This document shows, one piece after another, positions 49,981 through 59,891 of a stretch of DNA of 64,000 bases. The translations under genes were made by a program, and so were the position numbers. Origin of the DNA: Vulcanimicrobiota bacterium (GTDB lineage Bacteria; Vulcanimicrobiota; Vulcanimicrobiia; Vulcanimicrobiales; Vulcanimicrobiaceae); the NCBI GenBank assembly GCA_003140215.1, contig PLJL01000007.1, forward strand, positions 23,980 to 87,979, read 5' to 3'. Each line of letters begins with the position of its first letter. The first letter of the stretch is position 1. The notes beneath the pieces are model-generated. The model was not told the DNA's origin. It did not search any database and saw only the letters and a list, made by a program, of their open reading frames with translations.

Positions 49981-50774
49981 CCGATATGCTAGCGAAGCTC
50001 TACGCGGCTAAGGCGGCGGTGCGCGCCGTCGATGAGGTGCGGGAGCCGCTGGGCGAGTTGCGCGAGCGCGCGCAGAATCGGGCCGGCGAACGGCGCCGCT
50101 TTAGCGCGGCGCTGGCGGCGGCCCGCGGTCCGGCGATCGTCGCGGAGATCAAGCGGGCCTCGCCGTCGGTTGGATTGATCGTGCCGCACCTCGATCCGGC
50201 CGCCATCGCGCGCGCCTACGAAGCGTCGGGCGCCGACGCGATCAGCGTCCTGACCGAGGCCGATCACTTCCTGGGCGATCTGGCCTACCTCGACATCGCT
50301 CGCAAGGCGAGCGCTTTGCCCATCCTGCGCAAGGACTTCTTGAGCACGCCCTATGAGGTGGTGCAGTCGGCGGCGTACGGCGCGGATGCGATCTTGGCGA
50401 TCGTCGCCGGAGTCACCGATGAGCAGTTGGCGGAGATGATGCAGCAGGCCCGGGCGTTCGCGCTCGACGTGTTGGTCGAGGTGCATACCGAGGACGAGCT
50501 GCGTCGCGCCCTCGCCACCGGCGCGAAGCTGTTGGGGATCAACAACCGCAACCTGCACACCTTCGAGACCGACCTCGCGGTGACCGAGGAGCTGCTGCCG
50601 CTGGTGCCGCGCGACGTCGTCGTGATCAGCGAGAGCGGGGTGAAGTCGCAGGACGACGTTCGGCGTTTGGTCGCCCACGGCGCCCGCGGCGTCCTCGTCG
50701 GCGAGTCGCTCATGCGCGCCCTCGACAAGGGTGAGGCGATCCGCGCGCTCAAAGGCGCCACGGTCCCGGTCTGA
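49977..50774 (+). CDS. trpC: Indole-3-glycerol phosphate synthase
   Basis: 265 residues, a TIM barrel. The sequence follows IGPS closely: PAIVAEIKRASPSVGLI (catalytic Lys), DAISVLTEADHFLGDLAYL, ALPILRKDFL (second Lys), AILAIVAGVTD, LLGINNRNLHTFETDL, and VVISESGVKSQDDV with GARGVLVGESLM. It closes the indole ring. trpF begins 8 bases after the stop. Confidence 0.96.
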   Translation: MTDMLAKLYAAKAAVRAVDEVREPLGELRERAQNRAGERRRFSAALAAARGPAIVAEIKRASPSVGLIVPHLDPAAIARAYEASGADAISVLTEADHFLGDLAYLDIARKASALPILRKDFLSTPYEVVQSAAYGADAILAIVAGVTDEQLAEMMQQARAFALDVLVEVHTEDELRRALATGAKLLGINNRNLHTFETDLAVTEELLPLVPRDVVVISESGVKSQDDVRRLVAHGARGVLVGESLMRALDKGEAIRALKGATVPV

Positions 50775-50782
50775 CGGCCGCA

Positions 50783-51436
50783 TTGCGCACGCGCGTGAAG
50801 ATCTGCGGCTGCACGTCGGCCGATGACGTCGCGCTCGCCGTGGACGCCGGCGCGGATGCGGTCGGCGTGATCTTGGCCGAGCAGTCGGAGCGCCGTGTCG
50901 GCCTCGACCGCTTCCGCGGAATCGCGCAGTCCGTCCCCGCGCTGACGACGCTGGTCGCGGTCTTCGTCGATCCGCCGGCGTCGTTGGTGGACGAAGCGCT
51001 CAAGGCCGGCGCGATCCCACAATTTCACGGCCACGAACCAGCCGAGGCCTGCGAGGCGTTCGCCGCCGGGCCGTATCTGAAGGCCTATCACGTGGACGCC
51101 GTGCGGCCACCCAGCCGTGCGGAATTCGGAGCTTTCGCGCGTCCCTTCGAGCACGCGACGTGGATGTTCGACGCGGCCGGTGCGGACGGACGCAGCGGCG
51201 GAACGGGCCGTACGTTCGCCTGGGACATCGCAGCGGACCTCGCCGGGGGGCGTCGCTTCGTCGTCAGCGGCGGCCTCACGCCCGAGAACGTCGGCGCGTG
51301 CGTGCGCGCGGTGCGGCCGTACGCCGTCGACGTTCGCAGCGGCGTCGAAACGAACGGCAAGAAAGACCCGGACAAAGTCCGTGCCTTCGTGCGCGCGGTC
51401 CGCGGCGCGGATGACGCCGCGGCCGGCGAGCGATGA
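50783..51436 (+). CDS. trpF: Phosphoribosylanthranilate isomerase
   Basis: 217 residues from a [31 protein letters not shown] matches the start of TrpF (V KICG.T...D), with the catalytic Cys. The C-terminal part has [20 protein letters not shown] and [19 protein letters not shown], the family end; Arg replaces the first Ser of the usual D(V/L)SSG. The order C-F as separate genes is intact. trpB starts in its stop (ATGA). Confidence 0.94.
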   Translation: MRTRVKICGCTSADDVALAVDAGADAVGVILAEQSERRVGLDRFRGIAQSVPALTTLVAVFVDPPASLVDEALKAGAIPQFHGHEPAEACEAFAAGPYLKAYHVDAVRPPSRAEFGAFARPFEHATWMFDAAGADGRSGGTGRTFAWDIAADLAGGRRFVVSGGLTPENVGACVRAVRPYAVDVRSGVETNGKKDPDKVRAFVRAVRGADDAAAGER

Positions 51437-52644
51437 CGGCTCCACAGCGGCCGCAGCTGCCCAATGCGGCGGGGTACTTCGGGCGCTTCGGCGGGGTGTT
51501 CGTTCCCGAGGTGCTCGTCGAGGCCCTCGCGCGGCTCGAAGCGGCGCTGCACGAAGCCTTCGACGACCCGGCGTTCTGGGCGGAGTACGAGGCGTTGCTG
51601 CGCGACTACGTCGGCCGGCCGTCACCGATCTACCACGCCGCGCGGCTGGTGGACGGCCCGCACGCGCCGATCGTGTTCAAGCGCGAGGATACCAACCACA
51701 CAGGCGCTCATAAGATCAACAACACCGTGGGCCAAGCGTTGCTGGCGCGGCGGATGGGTAAGCGCAGGCTGATTGCCGAGACCGGTGCGGGACAGCACGG
51801 CGTCGCGACCGCGACGATCGGCGCGAAGCTGGGGATGCAGGTCGACGTGTACATGGGCGCCGTCGACATCGAGCGTCAAGCGCTCAACGTGTACTTGATG
51901 AAGTTGTTGGGGGCGTCGGTGCACGCCGTCGAGAGCGGCACGCGCACGCTCAAGGACGCGACCAACGAAGCGTTTCGCGAATGGGCCGCGCGCGTCGAAG
52001 ACACGTTCTACGTCATCGGTTCGGTGGTGGGAGCGCATCCGTATCCCTACCTCGTGCGCGAGTTCCAAAAGGTGATCGGCATCGAAGCTCGAGCGCAGCT
52101 GATCGACCGCTACGGACGGCTGCCCAGCGACGTGGTCGCGTGCGTGGGCGGCGGCTCCAACGCGATGGGTATCTTCCATGCGTTCATCGACGACGCCGGC
52201 GTGCAGCTCTGGGGCGTCGAAGCCGCCGGGCACGGCGTCACCTCGATCGACACGGCCGCGTCGCTGGGCGCGGGCAGCGTCGGGATCCTGCACGGCTCGC
52301 GCAGTTACGTGCTGCAGGACGACGAGGGACAGGTGCGCGACACGCACTCGGTCAGCGCAGGATTGGACTACCCGGGCGTCGGCCCGGAACACTCGTACCT
52401 CAAGGACAGCGGTCGCGCGCGGTACGTCGCGATCGACGACGCCGCGGCGCTCGCCGCGTTCCACCATACCGCGCGGCGTGAAGGGATCGTCCCGGCGCTG
52501 GAGTCCGCGCACGCGATCGCCTTCGCGCAGCAGCTGGCCGTCGAGCGCGGCCCGCAGGGGCTCGTCGTGGTAAACCTGAGCGGTCGCGGCGACAAGGACG
52601 TGCGCACGGTCGCGGCGCTCGAGGGGGCGGAGATTCACTCGTGA
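51433..52644 (+). CDS. trpB: Tryptophan synthase beta subunit
   Basis: 403 residues. The PLP lysine lies in [20 protein letters not shown]. The phosphate loop is [33 protein letters not shown] starts the protein, [17 protein letters not shown] follows the Lys, and [12 protein letters not shown] forms the closing loop. It condenses indole with serine in complex with TrpA, whose gene overlaps the stop by 4 bases. Confidence 0.97.
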   Translation: MTAPQRPQLPNAAGYFGRFGGVFVPEVLVEALARLEAALHEAFDDPAFWAEYEALLRDYVGRPSPIYHAARLVDGPHAPIVFKREDTNHTGAHKINNTVGQALLARRMGKRRLIAETGAGQHGVATATIGAKLGMQVDVYMGAVDIERQALNVYLMKLLGASVHAVESGTRTLKDATNEAFREWAARVEDTFYVIGSVVGAHPYPYLVREFQKVIGIEARAQLIDRYGRLPSDVVACVGGGSNAMGIFHAFIDDAGVQLWGVEAAGHGVTSIDTAASLGAGSVGILHGSRSYVLQDDEGQVRDTHSVSAGLDYPGVGPEHSYLKDSGRARYVAIDDAAALAAFHHTARREGIVPALESAHAIAFAQQLAVERGPQGLVVVNLSGRGDKDVRTVAALEGAEIHS

Positions 52645-53450
52645 TCGCCGGCGCCGGGCTCGACGCCGCGTTCGCGCGGGTGCGGGGCGAACGGCGCGCC
52701 GCCTTGATCGCCTACGTCGTCGCCGGCGATCCGGATCCGCAGACGACGCTCGCGGTGCTCGACGCGCTCACCGCAGCCGGGGTCGACATCATCGAGCTGG
52801 GCATACCCTACGGCGATCCGTTGGCCGACGGGCCGACGATCGCCGCGGCGGGTCAGCGAGCGCTCGAAGGCGGGATGAAGTTCGCCGACTCGCTCGAGAT
52901 CGCGGCGCAAGGGCGCGCGCGCGGTTGCGCGCCGATCCTCTTTTTCACCTACCTCAACCCGATCGACCGCTTCGGTGCGGAACGGTTCGCGCGTGCGGCG
53001 CGCGATGCGGGCGCGGTGGGCGCGATCGTGCCCGACGTCCCGCTCGAAGAGCTCGACGCCTTCGCGCCGCCGCTGCGCGCCGCCGGCTTGGCGATCCCGT
53101 TGCTAATCGCGCCGACCACCCCGCCGGCGCGCGCCGAGCGCATCGCCGCCGCGTCGACCGGCTTCGTCTACCTCGTCTCGCGACTCGGCGTCACCGGCGC
53201 GCGGCGCGAACCGGATGTTGCGTGGGCCGCCGATGCGGTCACGCGGCTGCGCCCAGCGACCGATCTGCCGCTCACGGTTGGTTTCGGGATTTCGACGCCG
53301 GCGCAGGTGGCCGCGGTCGGTGCCGTGGCCGACGGAGTCATCGTCGGGAGCGCCCTGATCGACGCCTACGCCGGATCACGGGGCGAGGAGGCGGCACGCA
53401 AAGCCGGACGCTATGCCGCGTCGCTCCGTGGGGCGCTACCGGTCAAATGA
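52641..53450 (+). CDS. trpA: Tryptophan synthase alpha subunit
   Basis: 269 residues from a GTG. Catalytic Glu and Asp are in [39 protein letters not shown] and [17 protein letters not shown] then [14 protein letters not shown] and VIVGSALID are conserved. It splits indole-3-glycerol phosphate and passes indole to TrpB. Last gene of the seven-gene operon trpEGDCFBA; two hairpins follow. Confidence 0.96.
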   Translation: MIAGAGLDAAFARVRGERRAALIAYVVAGDPDPQTTLAVLDALTAAGVDIIELGIPYGDPLADGPTIAAAGQRALEGGMKFADSLEIAAQGRARGCAPILFFTYLNPIDRFGAERFARAARDAGAVGAIVPDVPLEELDAFAPPLRAAGLAIPLLIAPTTPPARAERIAAASTGFVYLVSRLGVTGARREPDVAWAADAVTRLRPATDLPLTVGFGISTPAQVAAVGAVADGVIVGSALIDAYAGSRGEEAARKAGRYAASLRGALPVK

Positions 53451-53464
53451 GCTTCCTTCTTAAC

Positions 53465-53511
53465 CCTGACGTGGGGTCAGGCTGCGCCTGAGCTCCGTCG
53501 AAGGGCGGCGC
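53465..53511. repeat. Hairpins after trpA, including REP-like copy 4 (inverted)
   Basis: First hairpin: CCTGAC (53465-53470) with GTCAGG (53476-53481). Second: GCGCC (53484-53488) with GGCGC (53507-53511), enclosing CTGAGCTCCGTCGAAG, which is the reverse complement of the REP-like core. Possibly serves as the trp operon terminator, though no T-run follows. Confidence 0.55.
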
Positions 53512-53582
53512 CCTAGGCAGGAATCGTTCCCGTCGGGGCGCACCGACCGTGCAGTTTTGTTTCGCCCGGAGGACCTCGCACG

Positions 53583-54809
53583 ATGAAACTCCGCCCTACC
53601 GCGGCGCTCGGCATTCTCGCGCTCTGCGCGACGCTCGCAGCACCGTCGGTTCCCGTCTCCGCCGCAGGCGACACGATCCTGTTCGGATCCCCCGTTTCGC
53701 TCACGGGGAATCTCACCAAGGAAGGTCACCTTACCCAAGAGGGCTACGAGCTCTGGAAAACATACGTCAACTCGCACGGCGGGATCAAGGTCGGCGGCAA
53801 GACGTACAAGGTCGACATCAAGTACTACGACGATGAGTCCAAGAACGACACGTCGGCGCAGCTCGCAGAGCGCTTGATCGATCAGGACCACGTCAACTTC
53901 TTGCTCGGACCGTACGGTTCGGGGACCAGCTTCACGGTGGCGCAGATCGCCGAGCGCAAGAAGATGCCGATGGTCGAAGGGAACGGCGCGGCCGAAAAGA
54001 TCTTCAACCAAGGCTTCCGGTATACGTTCGGCGTCCTGTCGCCGGCGCGCCGCTACCTCGAGGGCGTCCTCGAGATGGCGCGTGCGCAGAAGCCGGCCGC
54101 GCAGACCGTCGCGATCACCGCGGCGAGCGACGCGTTCTCGCAAGAGGTCGCTCAAGGCGCCGCGGCGTGGGCGAACGCGCACGGGATGAAGGTCGTCTAC
54201 AACAACAAGTATCCCGACACGGCGACCGACGTCTCGTCGATCATCTCCGCGCTCAAGCAGACCAACCCGGACCTCATCCTCAACGCCGGCCATCTGCAGG
54301 ACGCGCTGCTGGTGCAAAAGGGCCTGCGCGAACAAAACGTCATGGCGCGGGCCTACGGCTACTCGGTCGGACCCGATACGCCGGACTTCGCGAACTCGCT
54401 GGGCAAGGATGCGAACGACGTCTTCGGCGGCGCGCAGTGGTCCGATGCGGTGAAATACAAGGGTGACCCCGGGTTCTACCATACGGCTCCGGAATACGCC
54501 AAGGCGATCATGGACACGTATCACCACCGGGCCGACTACCACAACGCCGAGTCGACCGCCGCCTGCCTCGCGTTTCAATACGCGATCCAGCGCGCGGGCT
54601 CGCTCGACCCCGAGAAAGTCCGCGACGCATTGGCGAAGCTCGACATCACCACGTTCTACGGGATCATCAAGTTCGACAGCCGCGGCTTGAACCTGTACAA
54701 GCCGATGGTCGTCAACCAGATTCAAAACGGAAGGCTCGTCACGGTCTGGCCGACGCTAACGGCCGACGGGAAACCGAAGTATCCGGCCCCGCCGTGGGGC
54801 CAGCGCTAG
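53583..54809 (+). CDS. livK: Branched-chain amino acid ABC transporter, substrate-binding protein
   Basis: 408 residues. Signal peptide LRPTAALGILALCATLAAPSVPVSA; mature start DTILFGSPVSLTGNLTKEG is the Leu/Ile/Val-binding (type I periplasmic) motif. The middle has LLGPYGSGTSFTVAQIAERK and the hinge pattern TDVSSIISALKQTNPDLIL. Specific ligand cannot be read: amides, urea and amino acids are all carried by this family. A good GGAGG precedes the ATG. Followed by livH, livM, livG and livF. Confidence 0.88.
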   Translation: MKLRPTAALGILALCATLAAPSVPVSAAGDTILFGSPVSLTGNLTKEGHLTQEGYELWKTYVNSHGGIKVGGKTYKVDIKYYDDESKNDTSAQLAERLIDQDHVNFLLGPYGSGTSFTVAQIAERKKMPMVEGNGAAEKIFNQGFRYTFGVLSPARRYLEGVLEMARAQKPAAQTVAITAASDAFSQEVAQGAAAWANAHGMKVVYNNKYPDTATDVSSIISALKQTNPDLILNAGHLQDALLVQKGLREQNVMARAYGYSVGPDTPDFANSLGKDANDVFGGAQWSDAVKYKGDPGFYHTAPEYAKAIMDTYHHRADYHNAESTAACLAFQYAIQRAGSLDPEKVRDALAKLDITTFYGIIKFDSRGLNLYKPMVVNQIQNGRLVTVWPTLTADGKPKYPAPPWGQR

Positions 54810-54844
54810 TGGCGGCACGCCATGCGGACGCCCCTTAGCGCTCG

Positions 54845-55738
54845 GTGCACCTCTTAGCGCAGGATCTCGTCAACGGGATCCTCGCCGGCGGAATCCTAGC
54901 GGTCGTCGCGCTGGGATTCTCGCTGGTCTGGGGCATCATGAACATCATCAACCTCGCGCACGGGGCGTTCGTGATGCTCGGGGCGTATACGACGTATCAG
55001 CTCTTCACGAGCTTTCACGTCGATCCGTTCGTGTCGCTTCCGATCTCGTTCGTGCTGTTGTTCGTGTTGGGCTACTTGATCCAGCGGCTGTTGATGAACT
55101 GGATCGCTCGCGCACCGCTGCTGACGACGTTCCTGTTCACCTTCGGGCTGTCGCTGCTGGTGGTCAACATCGCTTTGATCGTGTGGAGCGGCGATACGCG
55201 CGGCGTGACGACGGCGTATTCAGGCGCGAATTTTACGCTGGGTGACGTCACCGTCCCGTGGGCCAAGCTCTACACGCTGTTGGCGGCCCTGGCGATCACC
55301 GGTACCATGCAGCTCTGGCTGGTCCGTTCGAAGACCGGGCGTGCGATTCGCGCGACGTCGATGGACATCGGCGCGGCGCAGCTTTCGGGCGTTCGCGTGA
55401 CCGAGATCTACGCCATCGTGTTCGGATTGGGCGCCGGCCTTGCCGGTGTGGCCGGCACGCTCATCTCGCTTTCGTACTCGCTGCACCCGACGATGGGCGA
55501 TCTGTTTCTGATCAAGGCCTTCGTCGTGTGCGTCCTGGGAGGGTTGGGTTCGGTCCAGGGAGCGCTCATCGGCGGCCTTGTCTACGGGATCGTCGAGGCG
55601 TTCGCCACGCAACTCGACTTCACGATCGGCACCCAGCATATCAGCGGTTCGGGCCTTCAAGACGCGATCGCGCTGATCGTGCTGTTGATCGTGCTGATCG
55701 TGCGGCCGCGGGGGATCATGGGGAAGGCCACGGCGTGA
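54845..55738 (+). CDS. livH: Branched-chain amino acid ABC transporter permease (LivH type)
   Basis: 297 residues from a GTG with eight or nine hydrophobic helices. Characteristic segments are NGILAGGILAVVALGFSLVW, IMNIINLAHGAFVMLGAY, ATSMDIGAAQLSGV (the loop that contacts the ATPases) and GGLGSVQGALIGGLVYGIVE. It forms the channel with LivM. The gap to livM holds two hairpins. Confidence 0.93.
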   Translation: MHLLAQDLVNGILAGGILAVVALGFSLVWGIMNIINLAHGAFVMLGAYTTYQLFTSFHVDPFVSLPISFVLLFVLGYLIQRLLMNWIARAPLLTTFLFTFGLSLLVVNIALIVWSGDTRGVTTAYSGANFTLGDVTVPWAKLYTLLAALAITGTMQLWLVRSKTGRAIRATSMDIGAAQLSGVRVTEIYAIVFGLGAGLAGVAGTLISLSYSLHPTMGDLFLIKAFVVCVLGGLGSVQGALIGGLVYGIVEAFATQLDFTIGTQHISGSGLQDAIALIVLLIVLIVRPRGIMGKATA

Positions 55739-55739
55739 G

Positions 55740-55796
55740 GGGTTCACTCGCTTCGCTTGTGAACCCGACGGCATGAGCCGCGTACGACGCGGCTCA
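55740..55796 (+). repeat. Two consecutive hairpins between livH and livM
   Basis: GGGTTCAC (55740-55747) pairs with GTGAACCC (55759-55766), and TGAGCCGCG (55774-55782) pairs with CGCGGCTCA (55788-55796). Neither is followed by a T-run. They may stabilise the upstream mRNA or tune the ratio of the two permeases. Confidence 0.55.
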
Positions 55797-55825
55797 GCCT
55801 TACGCGCAGGGGGTGGGAATCCCCG

Positions 55826-56803
55826 GTGAAACGCATCGGGTTGGGCGGGATCACCGGGAACCCCGGGGCGTTCGCCATCGTGTTGGGGCTCATGGTGCTG
55901 CTGCTCGCAGTGCCGCTCACCCACAACGGCTACGTCGAAACCGTCTTCCGCAATATCCTCATGTACGCGGCGATGGCGTATGGCTGGAATCTGATCGGCG
56001 GCTACACCGGCTACGTGTCGTTCGGCAACGTCGCGTTCTTCGGGTTGGGGGCATATTGCTCGGGGGTTCTCGCGGCGCACGGGGTTTCGAACCTGTTCGC
56101 CTACGTTGCGCTCGCCATGGTCGTCTGCGCTGTTTTTGCGGTGATCGTCGGCTTTCCGGTGCTGCGGCTCAAAGGGCACTACTTCGGGATTGCGACGCTC
56201 GGCGTCGCCCTGGCGGTCGCCGACATCATCGCCAACCTCGACGTGCTGGGCGGCTCGAGCGGCCTCGCGATGCATCAACTCGACGAGGCACACTTCTCGA
56301 CCTATTACTATGCGATGTGGCTCGTCGCGCTGGGCTCGATGCTCGGGACGTACTTCATCGCGCGCTCGAAGCTGGGCTACGCGTTCGTGGCGATCCGCGA
56401 GAACGAGGACGCGGCGGCGGTCTTGGGTATCGCAGCCACGCGCTACAAGATCATCGCCTGGGCGATCAGCGGGATGATGGCGGGATCGGCGGGGGCGATC
56501 TTCGCGCCGGCCAACGGGTTCATCGACCCGTCGATCACCTTCGCCGTCGACTCGAACGTCTTTCCGATCGTGATGACGATCCTGGGCGGCAGCGGGACGG
56601 TCGCGGGGCCGTTCATCGGCTCGCTGTTGCTCGCCGGCGCCAACGAGTTGCTGCAACGCTTCTTCGTCAAAGCGCACACGCTGTTCTTCGGCGCGATGAT
56701 CGTCTTGATCGTGCTGCTGCTGCCGCGCGGCTTGGTCTGGCTGTTCGGGCTGCGCGGCGGCGTTCGCGCCTGGATCAAGAGCGTCCAGGTATACCGCGCA
56801 TGA
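55826..56803 (+). CDS. livM: Branched-chain amino acid ABC transporter permease (LivM type)
   Basis: 325 residues from a GTG, about ten hydrophobic segments. GYTGYVSFGNVAFFGLGAYC is the LivM signature, and RENEDAAAVLGIAATRYKI is its cytoplasmic coupling loop. GGSGTVAGPFIGSLLL is also typical. It pairs with LivH. Its stop overlaps the livG ATG by 4 bases. Confidence 0.93.
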   Translation: MKRIGLGGITGNPGAFAIVLGLMVLLLAVPLTHNGYVETVFRNILMYAAMAYGWNLIGGYTGYVSFGNVAFFGLGAYCSGVLAAHGVSNLFAYVALAMVVCAVFAVIVGFPVLRLKGHYFGIATLGVALAVADIIANLDVLGGSSGLAMHQLDEAHFSTYYYAMWLVALGSMLGTYFIARSKLGYAFVAIRENEDAAAVLGIAATRYKIIAWAISGMMAGSAGAIFAPANGFIDPSITFAVDSNVFPIVMTILGGSGTVAGPFIGSLLLAGANELLQRFFVKAHTLFFGAMIVLIVLLLPRGLVWLFGLRGGVRAWIKSVQVYRA

Positions 56804-57630
56804 GCGCGGCGGTAGAGTCGAGCGTCGCGCTGCGGATCACCGACGTCGGGATGCGCTTCGGCGGGCTGTGGGCGCTGAGCGAGGTGACGTTCGACGTCGT
56901 GCGCGGGAGCGTCGTCGGACTCATCGGCCCCAACGGTTCGGGCAAGACGACCTTGATGAACGTCATCAGCGGAGTGTACAAGCCGACGACGGGTGAGGTG
57001 ACCTACGCCGGGAAGCGCATCGCCGACGTCCCGACCCACGACGTGTGCCACTTGGGCATCGCGCGGACGTTTCAGATCGTGAAACCGTTCGCCAGCCTCA
57101 GCGTGCGCGAGAACGTGGCGGTCGGCGCGATGTACGGGCGCGAAGGGGCGAAGCGCTCGACGCGAGCGTCGTTCGAGCGCGCGCAAGAGCTGCTCGAGGT
57201 GGTCGGGCTGGCGCGCGTCGCGGAGCGCCCGGCGAGCGATCTGACGATCCCGGATCGCAAGCGGCTCGAAGTGGCGAAGGCGCTCGCGCTCGACCCCGAC
57301 GTGCTGCTGCTCGACGAGGTCATGGCCGGGCTCAATGCGACCGAGGTCGAGGAGGCGCTCGAACTGCTGCGGGACGTCAACAAACGCGGCGTCACGCTGA
57401 TCGTGGTCGAGCACTTGATGAAGGCGATCGTTTCGATCTCGACCACGGTCGTGGTGCTCGCCGAAGGCCGCAAGATCGCGCAGGGCGCGCCGAGCGACGT
57501 CTTGGCGTCGCAGCAAGTCATCGAGGCCTACCTCGGCTCGCGCTGGGTGAAGCGGCAGGAGCAGCTAGCAGAGATCGAGGCGGAGCGCGAACAGGCGAAA
57601 CGCGTACAGCCGCCGCAGGCCGGCGCGTGA
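56800..57630 (+). CDS. livG: Branched-chain amino acid ABC transporter ATPase (LivG type)
   Basis: 276 residues from the ATG in the livM stop. Walker A GPNGSGKT near residue 46, the family motif GIARTFQIVKPFASLSVRENV, a signature region reduced to LTIPDRKRLEVAKALAL in place of the usual LSGGQ (common in this LivG subgroup), Walker B DVLLLDEVMAGL, and H-loop VVEHLMKA. The last ~30 residues form a charged extension (EQLAEIEAEREQAK). livF starts in its stop (GTGA). Confidence 0.92.
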   Translation: MSAAVESSVALRITDVGMRFGGLWALSEVTFDVVRGSVVGLIGPNGSGKTTLMNVISGVYKPTTGEVTYAGKRIADVPTHDVCHLGIARTFQIVKPFASLSVRENVAVGAMYGREGAKRSTRASFERAQELLEVVGLARVAERPASDLTIPDRKRLEVAKALALDPDVLLLDEVMAGLNATEVEEALELLRDVNKRGVTLIVVEHLMKAIVSISTTVVVLAEGRKIAQGAPSDVLASQQVIEAYLGSRWVKRQEQLAEIEAEREQAKRVQPPQAGA

Positions 57631-58364
57631 CCGCCGGAGCGCCGGCGACTCGCACCACCGAAGCGCTGCTCGTCGATGCGCTCAGCGCCGGCTACGGCGA
57701 CACGCAGGTGTTGTGGGACGTGTCGCTGCGCGTCGACCCGGGCGAAGTCGTCGCGCTGATCGGCTCGAACGGCGCCGGCAAGTCGACGCTGTTGGGTGCG
57801 ATCAGCGGGATCGTGAAGACCTGGAGCGGCGCCGCGCGCTACGGCGAGACGTCGCTCACCGGGCTCGAGCCCGATCGTATCGTCAGCGCCGGGGTGCTTC
57901 AGGTTCCGCAAGGGCGGCGGCTCTTCGGCTCGCTCAGCGTCGAAGACAACTTGCGCATGGGCGCGTACCTGCGCAAGGACCGCGAGGTCGAAAGCGACCT
58001 GAAGCGCATGCTCGACCTGCTGCCGAAGCTGCGCGAGCGCTACGACTACCTGGCCGGCCGGCTGTCGGGCGGCGAGCAGCAGCAAGTCGCCATCGCGCGC
58101 GCGCTCATGGCGCGGCCGCAGATGCTGCTCATCGACGAGATGTCGCTGGGCCTGGCACCGGTGCTGGTCGATCAACTCATCGAGCTGCTCGCCTCGATCC
58201 ACCAAACCGGGGTTTCGATCCTCATCGTCGAGCAAGACGTGCAGACCGCACTGGAGGTCAGCTCGCGCGCGTACGTGCTCGAGACCGGCCGCATCACCTT
58301 GAGCGGACCCTCGGCCGAGCTCCTCGACGATCCGCAGGTGAAGAAAGCCTACCTCGGGGTCTGA
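57627..58364 (+). CDS. livF: Branched-chain amino acid ABC transporter ATPase (LivF type)
   Basis: 245 residues from a GTG. Walker A GSNGAGKST, LivF motif VLQVPQGRRLFGSLSVEDNLRMGAY, signature LSGGEQQQVAIARALM, Walker B MLLIDEMSLGLAP, and H-loop IVEQDVQTAL (Gln as in many LivF). Completes the five-gene transporter operon. The end AYLGV is usual. Confidence 0.94.
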   Translation: MTAGAPATRTTEALLVDALSAGYGDTQVLWDVSLRVDPGEVVALIGSNGAGKSTLLGAISGIVKTWSGAARYGETSLTGLEPDRIVSAGVLQVPQGRRLFGSLSVEDNLRMGAYLRKDREVESDLKRMLDLLPKLRERYDYLAGRLSGGEQQQVAIARALMARPQMLLIDEMSLGLAPVLVDQLIELLASIHQTGVSILIVEQDVQTALEVSSRAYVLETGRITLSGPSAELLDDPQVKKAYLGV

Positions 58365-58409
58365 ACGAGCGAGCCAGGGCTGCGCCCATCCGATTCGAAT
58401 GCCGGTGGC

Positions 58410-59063
58410 GTGGACGACATCACCGAGCTGCGCCGCCTGCCGTCGCCGGCGCCCAAACCACAGTCGTTGGCCTTCGACGGGACACGGCTCTGGATGGGGT
58501 CGATCGCGACGCGCCGCATCTACTCCATCGATCCGGCGACGTGGAGCGCGCATGACGAGGTCGAGGCACCCGGGAACCCGTGGGGAATCGCCGTCGTCGG
58601 CGACGAGCTGCGGGTGGTGTGCGGGGAAGGTGAGGACGACCATCGTTTCGTGCGCCGCTACATCCCTGGGCACGGGTTCAAGAGCGAGGGTTCGTTCGCG
58701 TGTCCCGACGACACGGGTTCGCAGCTGGGCTGGGACGGCGACCGGCTCTACCTGAGCCAGTGGTACAACCAACGCATCCTCTCACTCGACGAGCACGGGC
58801 ACGTCGGCAGCATCGTCGACGTACCGCACGGGATCTGCGGCCAAGTCGTCGTCGAAGGGCGCTTCTATCTGGTGACGACCGACGACGAGAGCACGGGGGA
58901 GTACTGGCTAACCCGGGTCGACGCACGCGGCGCGACACCGCGCTGCGACGATCTCGCCCGCATCCCGTTCGATGCCCGCGCCCTGGCCTTTGACGGCGAG
59001 CGCTTCTGGACCAACCACCGCGAAGCCGACCAGATCGTGGCCTTCGCTCGACCCGGCGCCTAG
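58410..59063 (+). CDS. Beta-propeller (glutaminyl cyclase/NHL-like) protein
   Basis: 217 residues from a GTG. Repeated strands with the shape SLAFDGTRLWMGS...IYSIDP, GIAVVGDELRVVCGEG, LGWDGDRLYLSQWYNQRILSLD, and ALAFDGERFWTNHREADQIVAF indicate four to five propeller blades. Such proteins are mostly sugar- or peptide-binding sensors. No signal peptide. It follows the transporter after 45 bases, so it may belong to the same transcript. It ends overlapping the stop of the convergent sulfurtransferase. Confidence 0.7.
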   Translation: MDDITELRRLPSPAPKPQSLAFDGTRLWMGSIATRRIYSIDPATWSAHDEVEAPGNPWGIAVVGDELRVVCGEGEDDHRFVRRYIPGHGFKSEGSFACPDDTGSQLGWDGDRLYLSQWYNQRILSLDEHGHVGSIVDVPHGICGQVVVEGRFYLVTTDDESTGEYWLTRVDARGATPRCDDLARIPFDARALAFDGERFWTNHREADQIVAFARPGA

Positions 59064-59890
59064 TTCTTCGGGACCGTGGGGAGCGCGTCGTGCTCCCATT
59101 CCATCCAGGAACCGTCGTAGACAGCAACGTCGTCGAAGCCGGCCGCGCGCAACGCGAGCCAGGCGCCCGACGCCGAGACGCCGCTGCCGCAGCTCACGAC
59201 GGTGCGCGCGTGCAGATCCAGGCCGGTCTCGTGCACCAAGCGCTGCAGCGTCGCGTCGTCGGCGACACGGCCGCCGCGCGCATCCTCGAGCAGCAGGTTG
59301 CCGCTGAGCCGCACCGCGCGCGCGATGTCGCGGTCACGCTGCGCGTAGGTCTGATCGCGCTGCGTCTCTAGCAGCTGCGCGGCGCTGCGCCCTTCGGCGA
59401 TCGAGAGCACTTCGTCGCGCGTCGCGCGCAGCGCGGGATGCAGGCGCGGCGTAAACGTCGCCGGTACGATAGCGGGCGCGTCGGTCGAGAGCGGGTGCGG
59501 TGCAGCGGTCCAGGCCGGTAGTCCGCCGGCGAGCACGTAGGCCGCTTCGTGGCCGTAGTACCGCAACATCCAGACGATCCGCGCGGCGAACGGGATGGTC
59601 CCGGCGTCGTAGGCTACGACGATCGCGTCGTCGCCGATACCGTGTTCGGCCAGCACCGACGCGAAGCGGTCCGGCGGCGCGACGCGAATCGCGTACGGCG
59701 TCGCCGGATCGCTCAGATCGTCGGCGTAGTCGAGGTGCACGGCGCCTTCGATGTGGCCGGCGGCGTACTGCTCCTTGCCCGACGGCATCTGCACGACCCC
59801 GCCATGCGGCGTGCTGCGCGCGTCGACGACTCGCACCCGCTCGTCTCCGAGGTGCTCCGCGAGCCACTCGACCTCGACGAAGTCGTTCAC
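59060..59890 (-). CDS. Thiosulfate/3-mercaptopyruvate sulfurtransferase
   Basis: 276 residues with two rhodanese domains. The first has RVVDARSTPHGG... and AGHIEGAVHLDYADDLSDP; the second, catalytic one has VVSCGSGVSASGAWLAL with the sulfane-carrying Cys, and ends YDGSWMEWEHD. The loop CGSGVSA is closer to mercaptopyruvate sulfurtransferases (CGSGVTA) than to classical rhodaneses (CRKGVT). Located 1 base from the LhgO gene, on the same strand. Confidence 0.9.
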   Translation of the reverse strand: MNDFVEVEWLAEHLGDERVRVVDARSTPHGGVVQMPSGKEQYAAGHIEGAVHLDYADDLSDPATPYAIRVAPPDRFASVLAEHGIGDDAIVVAYDAGTIPFAARIVWMLRYYGHEAAYVLAGGLPAWTAAPHPLSTDAPAIVPATFTPRLHPALRATRDEVLSIAEGRSAAQLLETQRDQTYAQRDRDIARAVRLSGNLLLEDARGGRVADDATLQRLVHETGLDLHARTVVSCGSGVSASGAWLALRAAGFDDVAVYDGSWMEWEHDALPTVPKN

Positions 59891-59891
59891 G

